64,000 bases of DNA from Cytophaga hutchinsonii ATCC 33406 (GTDB taxonomy: Bacteria > Bacteroidota > Bacteroidia > Cytophagales > Cytophagaceae), in NCBI RefSeq assembly GCF_000014145.1, contig NC_008255.1, positions 683,501 to 747,500 of the forward strand, read 5' to 3'. A program made the translations under genes and the position numbers. Below, in pieces: positions 25,594-35,586 of this stretch; position 1 is the first letter of the stretch, and each line of letters opens with the position of its first letter. The notes under the pieces are model-generated. The model worked only from the letters and a program-made list of their open reading frames with translations, did not search any database and was not told where the DNA came from.

Positions 25594-26499
25594 TTAAATA
25601 GTTGCTGCTTGACCGATGGTGTATGCAGGGAATTTCCAGCGATTCTTTTTGCCCCCTAACTTGCGGATATTTTTTTTCAGGAAAGGAAGTGTTTCATATT
25701 CCAGTTTTGGCTTGATCAATACATCCGGACGAATAGAATCTATATCCTGGATCATCTGCTCAACGGAACCTCTGTTTAAATGATATTTAAAAAACTCTGC
25801 CAGCACAATTCTGAATTCCTTGAAGTTCCAGTAATGATATAAATAATCCGTGGCAGCATTCAATGTGCCCTGTTTCTGGAGCTGATAAGAGAAGGAAAGC
25901 TGTTCTACCACATGCGATTGGAATTTGTTGTAAATGGTATCATTGGTATACAATACTTTTTCCAGCAACTCTTTTTCGGTAGATAAAAAACCGATTACGC
26001 CGGCGTTCCACATCGTAATATCATATGGGATAGGAATATGATGTTGTTTCAGGTAATCAGTATTTTTTTTAATAAAAGCAGAAAATTTTTCAAATATTCT
26101 GTTTCCTCCTGTATGGATTCTTCCTTCATTATTACACATCAGCAAATTGGTTTTGCTGATTGATGCGAATAACGGTTCAATGGATTTTAAAAAATAAATA
26201 TCTGAATCAACATACAAGATCGTACCCTGAAAACGTGTTACAGCATCCTGCAATATTTTTATTTTTAAGCGGTGTACAAATGCGTGTACGCCTTTATAAT
26301 CAGCAATAATATCGGCACTCATCTGTACAAATTCAAGCGTTGCTGCCGGTAAGAAAGAAAAATATTCAGGCTGATCGGTATAAATTACAATACGGGTTTC
26401 GTTTTTGTTTATACCATGTTTGAGTAAGCTTAATATGGAATAACAACATTCATTTAAAATGTCTTTACTTCCATAGGATTGATAAACGAGATAATTCAT
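25594..26499 (-). CDS. Probable glycosyltransferase, GT-A fold with DxD motif
   Basis: A 301-residue protein. TRIVIYTDQPEYF, then GTILYVDSDIYFLKSI (about 93-108) with a DSD metal motif, and MWNAGVIGFLS (about 160-170) resemble GT8-like or nucleotide-diphospho-sugar transferases (WNAGV being the conserved NxG stretch). No signal peptide or membrane segment. Abuts the upstream gene and lies in the glycosyltransferase operon, which supports the call. Exact family not certain. Confidence 0.7.
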   Translation of the reverse strand: MNYLVYQSYGSKDILNECCYSILSLLKHGINKNETRIVIYTDQPEYFSFLPAATLEFVQMSADIIADYKGVHAFVHRLKIKILQDAVTRFQGTILYVDSDIYFLKSIEPLFASISKTNLLMCNNEGRIHTGGNRIFEKFSAFIKKNTDYLKQHHIPIPYDITMWNAGVIGFLSTEKELLEKVLYTNDTIYNKFQSHVVEQLSFSYQLQKQGTLNAATDYLYHYWNFKEFRIVLAEFFKYHLNRGSVEQMIQDIDSIRPDVLIKPKLEYETLPFLKKNIRKLGGKKNRWKFPAYTIGQAATI

Positions 26500-27369
26500 T
26501 TATATTTTTATGTAATTTTTATATTCACCGATTCTCCATCCCGTTAGTTTTTCTATAAAGATTTTGAAGCGGTGTTTGGCAGAAAGTTTCTTTTTTCTGA
26601 AATCGAATTTGAATTTCCAGTTTTGCTGGTTGATCCTGTTCTGCATGGATGCGGGATGCGTACCTGAAAATAATTTCAATGAATCTACTTCAGAATAATC
26701 AAACAGTTCTATTTCGGGAATCTTTGATTCGATCCACTCATCGCTGTGCCAGTACTTAGAAAAAGACTTTGCTTTTTTGATCTGGAAGACTGGATTTTTT
26801 ACCCAGCCATAATGATACATATAAGCATCGATTTGTTTTACATGAAGTTTTTGCCCGTCTTTGCGAAAACCCTGCGCATCTTTATACGAGCGGATTAATG
26901 GGTTCCTGCGTACGACACGCACTTCTTTGCGATACCACTTTGGGGCGTCACCAACATATTCATATGAACCAAAAAAATGTTCATAGTTAAAAAGCAGACC
27001 ATCAACCGATGCATCAGACAGATATTTCTGCATTTCTTCTTTTACAACAGGAAGATATTTTTCATGCATAGCTTCATCGCCCTGAATATAGAAACACCAG
27101 TCTGTATCGGCAGATATGGCGTCCATCGCTTTATCCGTTTCAACGGCTAATACTTTACCGCCTTCACGCAGTGATTCATTCCATTCCGTATGTATGATTT
27201 TAATTCTCGGATCACCGATGTTATTAATTAATGCTTCGGTATCATCATCCGAATTACCTAAGGCAACAACAAATTCATCACAAACCGGAAGAATAGATGT
27301 TATAGCTTCAACAATCGGGTAATCGTAGGTAACAGCATTTCTGATAAAAGTAAATCCAGCAACTTTCAT
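26500..27369 (-). CDS. Glycosyltransferase family 2-like
   Basis: A 289-residue protein. KVAGFTFIRNAVTYDYPIVEAI, VALGNSDDDTEALI and CFYIQGDEAMHE (a QxDE variant in the metal position) place it in the GT2-like group of cytosolic transferases. The ATG at 27369 is chosen over a TTG three codons upstream. First gene of the four-gene minus-strand transferase operon; the next gene starts at its stop. Confidence 0.75.
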   Translation of the reverse strand: MKVAGFTFIRNAVTYDYPIVEAITSILPVCDEFVVALGNSDDDTEALINNIGDPRIKIIHTEWNESLREGGKVLAVETDKAMDAISADTDWCFYIQGDEAMHEKYLPVVKEEMQKYLSDASVDGLLFNYEHFFGSYEYVGDAPKWYRKEVRVVRRNPLIRSYKDAQGFRKDGQKLHVKQIDAYMYHYGWVKNPVFQIKKAKSFSKYWHSDEWIESKIPEIELFDYSEVDSLKLFSGTHPASMQNRINQQNWKFKFDFRKKKLSAKHRFKIFIEKLTGWRIGEYKNYIKI

Positions 27370-27437
27370 AATCTGCAATTTGATGCAAGATAATTAAAAG
27401 TAAAGTCCCGTACTACCTATTTACTGCCGGAAATGGA

Positions 27438-27980
27438 TTAAGAAAACTGTTTGATTGGCTGCTGCAGCCCTTCTGTTTGATGTTCTGGTATACCATGGAT
27501 AACCAGCTGATTATGGATGTCAGCATAATCTTTCCGCTGAAAAGAACTGATATGTACTTTGCGTTTCTGAAAGAAAATAACAATTTCTTTCCATGCATAA
27601 TGCTGATCGTGCTTGTTGATGATCGTATAGTGTAAGGCACTTCGGAACGTATGCTTTTTGTTTTTACCAATTAATGGATGTTCAATTACTTCTGTTGTAG
27701 TAATGTCAATTTTTCTGGTCGTGAAAAGATTATACGAGGCGCCAATAAATACTATGCCCCAGAGAATTAAGGCAGAAATATCAATGTAATTGCAATTTGC
27801 TTGCGCGGCTTTTGTAAAAATAACCATCATAAACACCGAGACTATGATCAGAAGCACCGAAAGCAATATGGATGTATGGAATGCCCATGCAACACCTTGC
27901 TTAATTCTTTTTTGACAATTAAAAATAGACGTTCCTATTAAAGTCAAAATGAAGAGTTCCATAAATATGTTTGTTTCCAT
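27438..27980 (-). CDS. Hypothetical membrane protein
   Basis: 180 residues with three hydrophobic segments in the N-terminal half (about 7-20, 33-56, 67-85) and a soluble C-terminal domain (about 88-165) rich in beta strands that faintly resembles bacterial PH-like domains found after membrane pairs. Starts at ATG 27980 (METNIFMELF). Not linked to neighbours by overlap; about 70 bases from the glycosyltransferase operon start, same strand. Function unknown. Confidence 0.6.
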   Translation of the reverse strand: METNIFMELFILTLIGTSIFNCQKRIKQGVAWAFHTSILLSVLLIIVSVFMMVIFTKAAQANCNYIDISALILWGIVFIGASYNLFTTRKIDITTTEVIEHPLIGKNKKHTFRSALHYTIINKHDQHYAWKEIVIFFQKRKVHISSFQRKDYADIHNQLVIHGIPEHQTEGLQQPIKQFS

Positions 27981-28351
27981 AGCTGTACGTGTTTAATGAC
28001 TGATTTTACATAAGAATATATCGTTTTAACTTATTAATACTCGGTAAGTACTTAAACTAACAGGTTGAAGGCTTCCCAACACCTTCAATATCAATTTAAG
28101 AATAAAGTTAAAAAATCTTGTACTATTTTCTGGTATATTATATAAAACGTTATCTGATTTTAAAAGTTCTATATGTTGATATATATTTTGATAATGTGGC
28201 AATTATGACAAAAAATATCTTTTTTATGTAATCGAGACAACTTTTAAAGCTGAAATAAAAGATACATAATAATGTAATATAATTACCAAAAATGAATAAA
28301 AAAAGAGGTTCTGCTTTTGGCAAAACCTCTTTGTATTTGATTTTATACAGA
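27981..28351. other. AT-rich gap between ahcY and a membrane protein gene
   Basis: 371 bases, mostly AT-rich. It holds the ahcY terminator (28302-28332) and a small stem (TTGAAGG...CCTTCAA, about 28062-28087). A 79-codon reading frame here overlaps the ahcY end and the terminator and has no coding features. No promoter box found for the minus-strand gene at 27980. Confidence 0.5.
28302..28332 (-). terminator. Intrinsic terminator of ahcY
   Basis: Stem AAAGAGGTTCTGC (28302-28314) with GCAAAACCTCTTT (28320-28332), one non-Watson-Crick position and a 5-base loop. On the minus strand the stem is followed by a T-rich run. It lies 20 bases after the ahcY stop codon. Confidence 0.85.
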
Positions 28352-29659
28352 TTAGTATCTGTATTCGTCGTTTTTATATGGGCCATCAACCGTTACGCCG
28401 ATGTATGCTGCCTGATCTGCAGATAAAATGTCTAATTCAACATCAATTTTAGATAAATGCAAGCGGGCTACTTTTTCATCTAGCGATTTAGGCAAGGTAT
28501 AAACCTTGTTTTCATATTTAGAAGAATTTTCCCATAATTCTAACTGAGCAATAACCTGGTTAGAGAATGAGCTTGACATGACAAAGGAAGGGTGACCTGT
28601 AGCACAGCCAAGGTTAACCAAACGGCCTTCTGCCAGAATGATTACATCATGACCATCTACGTTGTAGATGTCAACCTGCGGCTTAACAGTAACTTTTGTA
28701 GAACCATATGTTTTGTTCAACCAGGCCATGTCAATTTCATTGTCAAAGTGACCGATGTTACAAACAATCACTTTGTCTCTCATTGCTTTGAAATGCTCGC
28801 CCGTGATGATGTTTTTGTTACCCGTTGCAGTAACTACGATATCCGCACGTTTAACAGCGTCAGCCATTTTCTTAACTTCATAACCATCCATTGCCGCCTG
28901 TAATGCACAGATCGGATCAATTTCAGTAACAATTACACGAGCGCCTGCACCTCTTAATGAAGCAGCAGATCCTTTTCCTACATCACCGTAACCCGCTACA
29001 ACAGCAACTTTACCAGCCATCATAACATCTGTAGCACGACGGATACTGTCTACTAATGATTCTTTACAGCCGTATTTGTTGTCAAATTTAGATTTCGTAA
29101 CAGAATCGTTGATGTTGATCGCAGGTAATACTAACGAACCGTTACGTTCCCTGTCTTTCAAACGAAGCACGCCCGTTGTTGTTTCTTCAGAGATACCACG
29201 GATATCTTTAACCAATTCAGGGAAACGGTCTAATACCATGTTTGTAAGATCTCCGCCATCATCAAGAATCATGTTCAATGGCTTGCGGTCTTCACCGAAG
29301 AATAATGTCTGTTCAATACACCAGTCAAATTCTTCTTCGTTCATACCTTTCCAGGCATAAACAGAGATACCTGCAGCAGCGATAGCAGCAGCAGCATGAT
29401 CCTGTGTAGAGAATATATTACAAGATGACCAGGTAACTTCAGCACCCAATTCAATCAATGTTTCAATTAATACAGCCGTTTGGATAGTCATGTGTAAACA
29501 ACCAGCTACACGCGCACCCTTAAGAGGTTTTGAAGGTCCAAATTCTTTACGGATTGACATTAAACCCGGCATTTCAGCCTCAGCTAATTCAATTTCTTTT
29601 CTGCCCCATGCAGCCAGGGAGATGTCTTTTACTTTGTGCTTTACAAATGTGTCTACCAT
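28352..29659 (-). CDS. ahcY: Adenosylhomocysteinase
   Basis: A 435-residue enzyme that splits S-adenosylhomocysteine into adenosine and homocysteine, using bound NAD, in the methyl cycle. Features: [25 protein letters not shown], GRGxxS-equivalent [22 protein letters not shown] (NAD Rossmann loop, about 208-229), the HFDNEIDM stretch and the C-terminal NAD-closing Lys/Tyr in [10 protein letters not shown]. Length matches bacterial short-type enzymes. Monocistronic with its own promoter and terminator. Confidence 0.97.
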   Translation of the reverse strand: MVDTFVKHKVKDISLAAWGRKEIELAEAEMPGLMSIRKEFGPSKPLKGARVAGCLHMTIQTAVLIETLIELGAEVTWSSCNIFSTQDHAAAAIAAAGISVYAWKGMNEEEFDWCIEQTLFFGEDRKPLNMILDDGGDLTNMVLDRFPELVKDIRGISEETTTGVLRLKDRERNGSLVLPAININDSVTKSKFDNKYGCKESLVDSIRRATDVMMAGKVAVVAGYGDVGKGSAASLRGAGARVIVTEIDPICALQAAMDGYEVKKMADAVKRADIVVTATGNKNIITGEHFKAMRDKVIVCNIGHFDNEIDMAWLNKTYGSTKVTVKPQVDIYNVDGHDVIILAEGRLVNLGCATGHPSFVMSSSFSNQVIAQLELWENSSKYENKVYTLPKSLDEKVARLHLSKIDVELDILSADQAAYIGVTVDGPYKNDEYRY

Positions 29660-29693
29660 TGTTTTCGGAATTTTCTAATTAAATAACGTACTG

Positions 29694-29724
29694 CAAATAT
29701 AATTTATAAACTGTTGAACTTCAA
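29694..29724 (-). promoter_or_regulatory. Promoter of ahcY
   Basis: Minus strand: TTG (29724-29722), a 20-base spacer, then TATATTTG (29701-29694), an exact TAnnTTTG. The -7 box is 34 bases upstream of the start codon at 29659. This is one of the best matches to the Bacteroidota promoter consensus in the window. Confidence 0.7.
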
Positions 29725-29975
29725 ATGTATTTACAGAATCGTCGTTTTGTAGTAATATAATCTATAATGATATGCTTAATTAGTTTTTTATTCTAAAAAG
29801 TGCCGTAAATCAGCTTTTGAAAAGTTTTATTTACGTTTGAAAAACATGGGATAAAACAAGACGGGCAGAATGTTAAGATACGCCGAGCATATTTTGCGAA
29901 GCTCTAGCGTCTGGGCTTTTCATTAAGAGGATTGACCGCAAGGAGAAATGCGCAAAGAAAGCAACTTTAAGAAAC
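29725..29975. other. Gene-free stretch between ahcY promoter and birA
   Basis: 251 bases; with the promoter the gap is 316 bases. No open frame with coding features, no terminator-grade hairpin and no repeat recognised. birA ends at 29976. Confidence 0.4.
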
Positions 29976-30740
29976 CTACTTCACCAGCGAAACTTCCTTA
30001 AACGTATACTGTTTAATTACGCCAGATTCTTTCTCTACCTGTAGCAAACCGCCTGGCAGCACGGCCTGGATAGTACCCGTGAAATTTCCTTCAGAATCAG
30101 AAAAATGTTTTTTTTCATTCAGCCCGTACAAATTCTGAAGATATAAGGCATCAAGTTCTGCAAACAATCCTTGCTCCAGCATGAGGTAATAGGGTTCCAG
30201 GTTTTCACAGATGCGGGTAAAAACTTCCTGCAGATGAAATGTCTTTGCCGCTTCAGAACTCATAGCGCCTGCAAAGGGCAAATTACCATCAGAATGATTT
30301 ACATTTACGCCGATCCCCATCACAACTGCATGGATGTGTTCTCCACGCAGCATATTCTCAATCAATATGCCACATACTTTTTTATTATTTAATAAAATAT
30401 CATTCGGCCACTTCACTTTTACAATATTTTCCGGTACTAATTCGTCAACAGTCTTGGCAATGGACAAAGAAGAAACTATATTTAGATAGAAAGAATCTTT
30501 TAGATGAAGTTTTTCAGGAAAGAAGATGACCGAAAATGTCAGATTTGAATCCGCTTTGCTTAACCAGCTATTGCCCTGTTGCCCGCGCCCCGCAGTTTGT
30601 TCGTTTGTTATGACTATCAAACCATTAACAGCCTTTTGTGCACGGATCAGTAAGCTGGCCTCTGTATTGGTGGAGTGACAGCTTGGCAGAAAGTGGATAC
30701 TTTTGCCTGTGAATTGCGTATTGGCTGAGTTATTGTACAA
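29976..30740 (-). CDS. birA: Biotin--[acetyl-CoA-carboxylase] ligase, BirA without DNA-binding domain
   Basis: A 254-residue biotin protein ligase. The biotinyl-AMP loop is TAGRGQQGNSWLS (about 50-62), followed by VKWPNDILLNNKKVCGILIEN (about 104-124) with the catalytic Lys of KWPND, and a C-terminal SH3-like tail. It lacks the N-terminal winged helix of E. coli BirA, so it is a group I enzyme without repressor function. It loads biotin onto the carboxyl carrier protein. Divergent from rsfS with a 49-base gap. Confidence 0.92.
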   Translation of the reverse strand: MYNNSANTQFTGKSIHFLPSCHSTNTEASLLIRAQKAVNGLIVITNEQTAGRGQQGNSWLSKADSNLTFSVIFFPEKLHLKDSFYLNIVSSLSIAKTVDELVPENIVKVKWPNDILLNNKKVCGILIENMLRGEHIHAVVMGIGVNVNHSDGNLPFAGAMSSEAAKTFHLQEVFTRICENLEPYYLMLEQGLFAELDALYLQNLYGLNEKKHFSDSEGNFTGTIQAVLPGGLLQVEKESGVIKQYTFKEVSLVK

Positions 30741-30789
30741 TGAAATTCTTAATTTTAGGTTAAATTTCGGTAAATAGTATCAAATTAGA

Positions 30790-31167
30790 GTGGTAGAAAC
30801 AAAAAATAAGACAAAAAAGACTTCTTTAGCTGACACTGTGGTATTTGCGATGCAGGAAAAAAAAGCATACAGCATTACAGTGATCGATTTAAGGAAGTTA
30901 AAAGAGGCAGTAGCAGATTATTTTATCATCTGCTCTGCAAATTCAGACACTCAGGTTGATTCTATTCATGATTCTATTGATGAAATCGTCTTTAAAAACG
31001 AAAAACTGCATCCATGGAGAACAGAAGGAGAAAAACAGAAAGAGTGGATCATCGTTGATTACGGAGATGTTGTTGCGCACATCTTCAGAAAAGATAAAAG
31101 ACCTTTTTACAACCTGGAAGAGTTGTGGGGAGATGGAATCATTACCAAAATTGAAAATTTAGACTAA
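30790..31167 (+). CDS. rsfS: Ribosomal silencing factor
   Basis: A 125-residue RsfS/Iojap protein, which binds ribosomal protein uL14 and blocks subunit joining in starvation. Signature features: DLRKLKEAVADYFIICSANSDTQV, PWRTEGEKQKEWIIVDYGDVVAHIF and YNLEELWGD at the end. The start is a GTG at 30790. First gene of a plus-strand operon leading into ftsH after 26 bases. Confidence 0.93.
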   Translation: MVETKNKTKKTSLADTVVFAMQEKKAYSITVIDLRKLKEAVADYFIICSANSDTQVDSIHDSIDEIVFKNEKLHPWRTEGEKQKEWIIVDYGDVVAHIFRKDKRPFYNLEELWGDGIITKIENLD

Positions 31168-31193
31168 GTATTCGTTCTTAAAGAGAGAGATAT

Positions 31194-33272
31194 ATGAGTA
31201 TACCTGAGGATAAAAAAAAGAAAAAGAGTCCAATACCAAATCCATCACAAAAAACTAATTATCAGATTTTTTTAATTAGTGCATTATTGCTGGTTGTTGT
31301 GGGTATCGCTTATTTCAGCGGTTCCGGCGGCATTCAGAAAACAACCAAGCAACGCTTTTTTGATATGGTGCTTCAGCACGATGTTAAAAAGATTGTTCTG
31401 GTAAACGACCGCAATGTTGAGGTTACCATTACAGATGAAGCCTTAAAAAGCGGGCGATACGATGAATTGCTTAAAAGAACGAACAGTCCGTTTTCAGGTA
31501 CAGCAACAGGTCCTCAGTTTCAATTTGAAATTACACCTTCATATGATTTTGAAGCGAAATACGAAGAGTTCCTGAACAAAGAAAAGGTTCCCAAAGAATA
31601 TCAGGTGCCCATTGAAGTGGACAGCAACCGTGCTGAAGTAACCAGTCAATTGGTGACCTTAGGATTCTGGGTATTGTTATTTGTAGGTACCTGGTTCCTG
31701 TTCAGAAGAGTTTCCGGCGGCGGCGCAGGCGGACAGATCTTCAACATAGGTAAATCTAAAGCAGCATTATTTGATCAGGATAACAAAGTGAAAATTACGT
31801 TCGCGGATGTTGCCGGTTTGGATGAAGCAAAGGAAGAAGTAAAAGAGATCGTAGATTTCTTACGTTTCCCGACAAAGTTTACAAAACTTGGCGGTAAGAT
31901 TCCTAAAGGCGCTTTGTTGGTAGGCCCTCCGGGTACAGGTAAAACGTTGCTTGCAAAGGCAGTAGCAGGAGAAGCTGGCGTACCGTTCTTCTCACTTTCA
32001 GGGTCAGACTTTGTTGAAATGTTTGTAGGGGTAGGTGCCGCACGTGTGCGTGACTTATTTAAACAGGCAAAAGAAAAGGCGCCATGTATCATTTTCATTG
32101 ATGAGATTGATGCGATTGGCCGTATGCGTGGCAAAGGCGGAAACATGCCGGGTTCAAACGATGAAAGAGAAAATACATTAAACTCTTTATTGGTTGAAAT
32201 GGATGGTTTCGGAACAGATTCAGGTGTGATTATCTTAGCTGCAACAAACCGTCCGGATGTATTGGATTCAGCGTTGCTTCGTCCGGGTCGTTTTGACAGA
32301 ATGATCAGTATCGATAAACCGGATATCGTTGGTAGAGAGCAAATCTTTAAAGTACACCTGAAACCATTGAAATTAGGGCCTGATGTTGATCCTAAAAAGA
32401 TTGCAGCACAGACACCGGGTTTTGCAGGTGCAGAGATTATGAACGTATGTAACGAAGCTGCATTGATTGCCGCGCGTAGAGATAAATCTGAAATTGATAT
32501 GCAGGATTTTCAGGATGCCATTGATCGTGTGATCGGCGGGCTTGAAAAGAAAACAAAGATCATTTCACCGGAAGAGAAAAAAATTGTTGCATACCATGAA
32601 GCCGGACATGCTGTTGCTGGTTGGTTCCTGGAACACGCAGATCCGTTGGTTAAAGTAAGTATCGTACCTCGCGGTGTAGCTGCATTGGGATACGCGCAGT
32701 ACTTACCAAAAGAACAATTCTTATATACGGTAGAACAGCTCACAGATGAAATGTGTATGGCACTTGGTGGCCGTGCCGCTGAAGACATCATCTTCGGTAA
32801 AATTTCTACCGGAGCGTTAAGTGATTTAGAACGTATTACTAAAATGGCATACGGAATGGTATCTATTTATGGTATGAATGATAAGATCGGAAATATTTCT
32901 TTCTACGATTCCAAAGCTGGTGATTATTCATTCAACAAGCCATACTCTGAATCAACGGCACAGACCATTGATGAGGAAGCACGCAACATTGTACATGAAG
33001 CATACAACAGAACGAAAAAACTGTTGCTTGAAAAGCAGCCGGAACTTGAAATAGTTGCAAAGCAATTGCTAGAGAAAGAAATATTATTCCAGTCGGATCT
33101 GGAGAAACTGATTGGTAAGCGCCCGTTTGAAGCTGAAACAACCTATCAGGCATTTACAAATAAAGTAGATGCTCCTGAAACACTGCCCGATATCATACCC
33201 AATCCGGCACAGCAGGAAGGGAATTCAGGTTCTTCAACCTATTCAACAAACGAAGGAACGTATAATAAATAA
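31194..33272 (+). CDS. ftsH: ATP-dependent zinc metalloprotease FtsH
   Basis: A 692-residue inner-membrane AAA+ protease for quality control of membrane and some cytosolic proteins. Two membrane segments (about 21-42 and 145-166) flank a periplasmic region; a Gly-rich stretch follows; Walker A GPPGTGKT is at about 244-251, Walker [12 protein letters not shown], the SRH near [17 protein letters not shown], and the zinc site HEAGH at about 468-472. The C-terminus is low-complexity. Start ATG 31194 preceded by AGAGAGA purines. Eight bases before the LUD gene. Confidence 0.97.
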   Translation: MSIPEDKKKKKSPIPNPSQKTNYQIFLISALLLVVVGIAYFSGSGGIQKTTKQRFFDMVLQHDVKKIVLVNDRNVEVTITDEALKSGRYDELLKRTNSPFSGTATGPQFQFEITPSYDFEAKYEEFLNKEKVPKEYQVPIEVDSNRAEVTSQLVTLGFWVLLFVGTWFLFRRVSGGGAGGQIFNIGKSKAALFDQDNKVKITFADVAGLDEAKEEVKEIVDFLRFPTKFTKLGGKIPKGALLVGPPGTGKTLLAKAVAGEAGVPFFSLSGSDFVEMFVGVGAARVRDLFKQAKEKAPCIIFIDEIDAIGRMRGKGGNMPGSNDERENTLNSLLVEMDGFGTDSGVIILAATNRPDVLDSALLRPGRFDRMISIDKPDIVGREQIFKVHLKPLKLGPDVDPKKIAAQTPGFAGAEIMNVCNEAALIAARRDKSEIDMQDFQDAIDRVIGGLEKKTKIISPEEKKIVAYHEAGHAVAGWFLEHADPLVKVSIVPRGVAALGYAQYLPKEQFLYTVEQLTDEMCMALGGRAAEDIIFGKISTGALSDLERITKMAYGMVSIYGMNDKIGNISFYDSKAGDYSFNKPYSESTAQTIDEEARNIVHEAYNRTKKLLLEKQPELEIVAKQLLEKEILFQSDLEKLIGKRPFEAETTYQAFTNKVDAPETLPDIIPNPAQQEGNSGSSTYSTNEGTYNK

Positions 33273-33280
33273 TCTTCTTT

Positions 33281-33928
33281 ATGGCGCTTAATCCTTCCAA
33301 AGAAGCAATACTAAAAAGAATACGGCAAGGTTTGACCCGGAGGAATCCACTTCCTCCGGAACCGAATTTTACCACAGATATATACAGCAGATCCCCGGAA
33401 GAGGATCTGTCTGTTGTTTTTGCTCAGCAGTTTCTACATCATAAAGGAGAATTTTATTTTGTGGAAAATGAAAAAGAACTGTGTGAGGTTATTACTGATG
33501 TTGCTAAAATTAAAAGTTTTAACAATATCTATGTATGGGAGAAATCATTGATAGATATGTTAGCTCCTTCCGCTCTGGTATTTGAAACAAGTGAAAAGGA
33601 TTTCACGCAGGCTGGCGTGGGTATCACAACCTGTGAAGCGCTGATCGCACGTACAGGCAGCGCATTGGTAAGCTCCGCCAAATTATCCGGCAGAAGACTT
33701 TCCATTTATCCGCATATACATGTAGTGATTGCAAGAACCTCACAGCTGGTATATGATATTAAAGACGGGATGGAGCGGATGAAAAATACGTATGGTGCAA
33801 ACCTGCCGTCCATGATCTGCCTGGAAACTGGCCCGAGCCGTACGGCTGATATTGAAAAAACACTTGTATTGGGCGCACATGGCCCTAAAGAATTATTAGT
33901 CTTTTTAATAGATGATTCATCAAATTGA
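33281..33928 (+). CDS. LUD domain protein (LutC-like)
   Basis: A 215-residue protein with a LUD domain (about 60-212): VGITTCEALIARTGSALVSS, HIHVVIARTSQLVYDIKDG and CLETGPSRTADIEKTLVLGAHGPKEL. LUD proteins such as LutC take part in lactate oxidation complexes, but no lutA or lutB partner is nearby, so the role here is open. It lies between ftsH and the lpxH-like gene and overlaps the latter by 17 bases. Confidence 0.85.
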   Translation: MALNPSKEAILKRIRQGLTRRNPLPPEPNFTTDIYSRSPEEDLSVVFAQQFLHHKGEFYFVENEKELCEVITDVAKIKSFNNIYVWEKSLIDMLAPSALVFETSEKDFTQAGVGITTCEALIARTGSALVSSAKLSGRRLSIYPHIHVVIARTSQLVYDIKDGMERMKNTYGANLPSMICLETGPSRTADIEKTLVLGAHGPKELLVFLIDDSSN

Positions 33929-34697
33929 ATCTGTTCAGGCAGGTAAAAAAATATATTTCCTTTCCGATTTTCATTTAGGTGTTCCTTCAGATGAAGAAAG
34001 CTGGAAAAGAGAAAAAAAGATTATTCGATTTCTGGATTCAATCACACCTGCAGCGCAGGCAGTTTTTTTATTAGGTGATATCTTCGACTTCTGGTTTGAA
34101 TACAAACACGTCATACCAAAAGGCTTCGCACGTTTACAAGGTAAGATCGCACAGCTTACAGATTCCGGCATTCCGGTTTATTTATATACAGGCAATCACG
34201 ACCTGTGGATGTTCGGTTATCTGGAAAAAGAATTAGGTGTAACTGTTTTTCATAAACCCATCGATTGGGAAATTGCCGGGAAAAAATTTCTGATCGGTCA
34301 CGGAGACGGACTCGGCCCGGGTGATTTTGTATATAAGTGTACCAAAAAAGTATTTGTCAATCCGTTTTTTCAATGGGTATTCAAAATGACTCCGCCGGCA
34401 ATTGGTATGGGAATAGCAAAATTCTGGTCCGGTAAAAGTCGTCAGCATAATACCGACGATCGGTTTTTTGAAGAAAAAGAATTTTTGTGGCAATATTGTA
34501 AAGAACAAAACGTACTAAAACATAGGTCTTATTATATATTCGGACATAGGCATATGCCGCTGGATCTGCCGGTAGGTGATTCAGCGCGATATGTGAACAT
34601 TGGAGACTGGATTAAATTTGATACGTTTGCAGAATTCGATGGCAACGAGCTAAAACTTATTTCATGGAAAGAAACATCAGAGCCATATTCGCTGTAG
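33912..34697 (+). CDS. lpxH: UDP-2,3-diacylglucosamine diphosphatase, LpxH-like metallophosphoesterase
   Basis: A 261-residue calcineurin-type phosphoesterase. Metal and catalytic motifs: FLSDFHLG (about 17-24), LGDIFDFW (56-63), GNHDLW (96-101), GHGDGLGPGDF (about 131-141) and FGHRHMP (about 212-218). LpxH removes UMP to give lipid X in lipid A synthesis. Overlaps the LUD gene at the 5' end and the following propeller gene by 34 bases. The related YbbF/LpxH2 group cannot be excluded. Confidence 0.85.
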   Translation: MIHQIESVQAGKKIYFLSDFHLGVPSDEESWKREKKIIRFLDSITPAAQAVFLLGDIFDFWFEYKHVIPKGFARLQGKIAQLTDSGIPVYLYTGNHDLWMFGYLEKELGVTVFHKPIDWEIAGKKFLIGHGDGLGPGDFVYKCTKKVFVNPFFQWVFKMTPPAIGMGIAKFWSGKSRQHNTDDRFFEEKEFLWQYCKEQNVLKHRSYYIFGHRHMPLDLPVGDSARYVNIGDWIKFDTFAEFDGNELKLISWKETSEPYSL

Positions 34698-35482
34698 TCT
34701 GTTTATTTTTATTTGCGTTTGTTTCTCAGGCACAACAGATCAGGCAGCTCGAAGCTGTTAAAATTCCTAAACAGATCGGATGTATTTCTTCGGATCCGTA
34801 TGGATTTATTTATTTAACAGACATTACAGGTAATATTTATAAAATTGATTCGTTAGGGAAGCAGTTTGTACTAGCATCTCCACCAAGACGCGGACAAATT
34901 ACATCCATTGAAGCATACCGGAATGTAAATATTTTTGTATTCTACAGTGAATATCAAGTCTATTACTATTACGATCGCTTTTTAAATCCATCTCAATCCT
35001 TGAGCTTTTCAACATCAGCCGTAGGCTTTGCCCGTATCGCAACTTCATCACTGGATCAGAATGTATGGCTCGTGGATGATCAGGATTTTAGTTTGAAAAA
35101 ATATAACTCTACTTATTTATCCGTTGATATCAATACACCTTTGGATCTGATTATAGACCCGGAACAATACAATATGAATTTCATGCGCGAATACCAAAAC
35201 CTGTTATTTATTAACGATGCTAATTCCGGTGTGTTAATATTTGATAACATGGGAAATTATAAAACACGCATCCCTGTAACCGGATTAACCTATGTTAGTT
35301 TTTCCGAAGAAGATTTGGTTTTTTTAAAAGATGGAAGTTTACATTTAATTAATATATATACCTACAAAGAACGCATCTATACAAATCCAATATTTACAGG
35401 CGCTACAGGAGTAATACTCATAAATAACCGATTGTATGTTACAACAAAAGATGCTGTATTGATTAATTTTTTCAAAGAATAA
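34664..35482 (+). CDS. Secreted beta-propeller-like protein of unknown function
   Basis: 272 residues: signal peptide about 1-23 (ending SQAQQ), then repeated short strands such as ISSDPYGFIYLTDITGNIYKID, SLDQNVWLVDDQDFSLKKYN and LLFINDANSGVLIFDNMGNYKTR, which have the look of NHL-like or six-bladed propeller blades. It overlaps the lpxH-like gene by 34 bases, so the two are translated together. A periplasmic or outer-membrane role is probable; nothing more specific can be read. Confidence 0.7.
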   Translation: MERNIRAIFAVVCLFLFAFVSQAQQIRQLEAVKIPKQIGCISSDPYGFIYLTDITGNIYKIDSLGKQFVLASPPRRGQITSIEAYRNVNIFVFYSEYQVYYYYDRFLNPSQSLSFSTSAVGFARIATSSLDQNVWLVDDQDFSLKKYNSTYLSVDINTPLDLIIDPEQYNMNFMREYQNLLFINDANSGVLIFDNMGNYKTRIPVTGLTYVSFSEEDLVFLKDGSLHLINIYTYKERIYTNPIFTGATGVILINNRLYVTTKDAVLINFFKE

Positions 35483-35491
35483 ATATATTTG
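35459..35491 (+). promoter_or_regulatory. Promoter of the TonB receptor gene
   Basis: TTG at 35459-35461, a 22-base spacer and TATATTTG at 35484-35491 (exact TAnnTTTG). It overlaps the end of the preceding gene (stop 35482) and gives a leader of about 90 bases to the ATG at 35587. Confidence 0.55.
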
Positions 35492-35586
35492 TAATAGGGG
35501 GGCTACTGTAAAATCTTGTCATGATAATGCATGCATGTACTAGTACCATTTTAATTAACTGGTTTATTAAGCAACAAATTATACCA

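Noticed and set aside
28150-28389. 79-codon minus-strand frame downstream of ahcY
   Set aside because: Overlaps the ahcY 3' end and its terminator; AT-rich run without coding features.
29840-29945. Slightly GC-richer stretch upstream of ahcY as a possible SAH riboswitch
   Set aside because: It lies upstream of the mapped-like promoter, not in the leader, and shows no consistent stem set.
33281-33928. LUD protein as part of a lactate-utilisation operon
   Set aside because: No lutA or lutB nearby; neighbours are ftsH and an lpxH-like gene.
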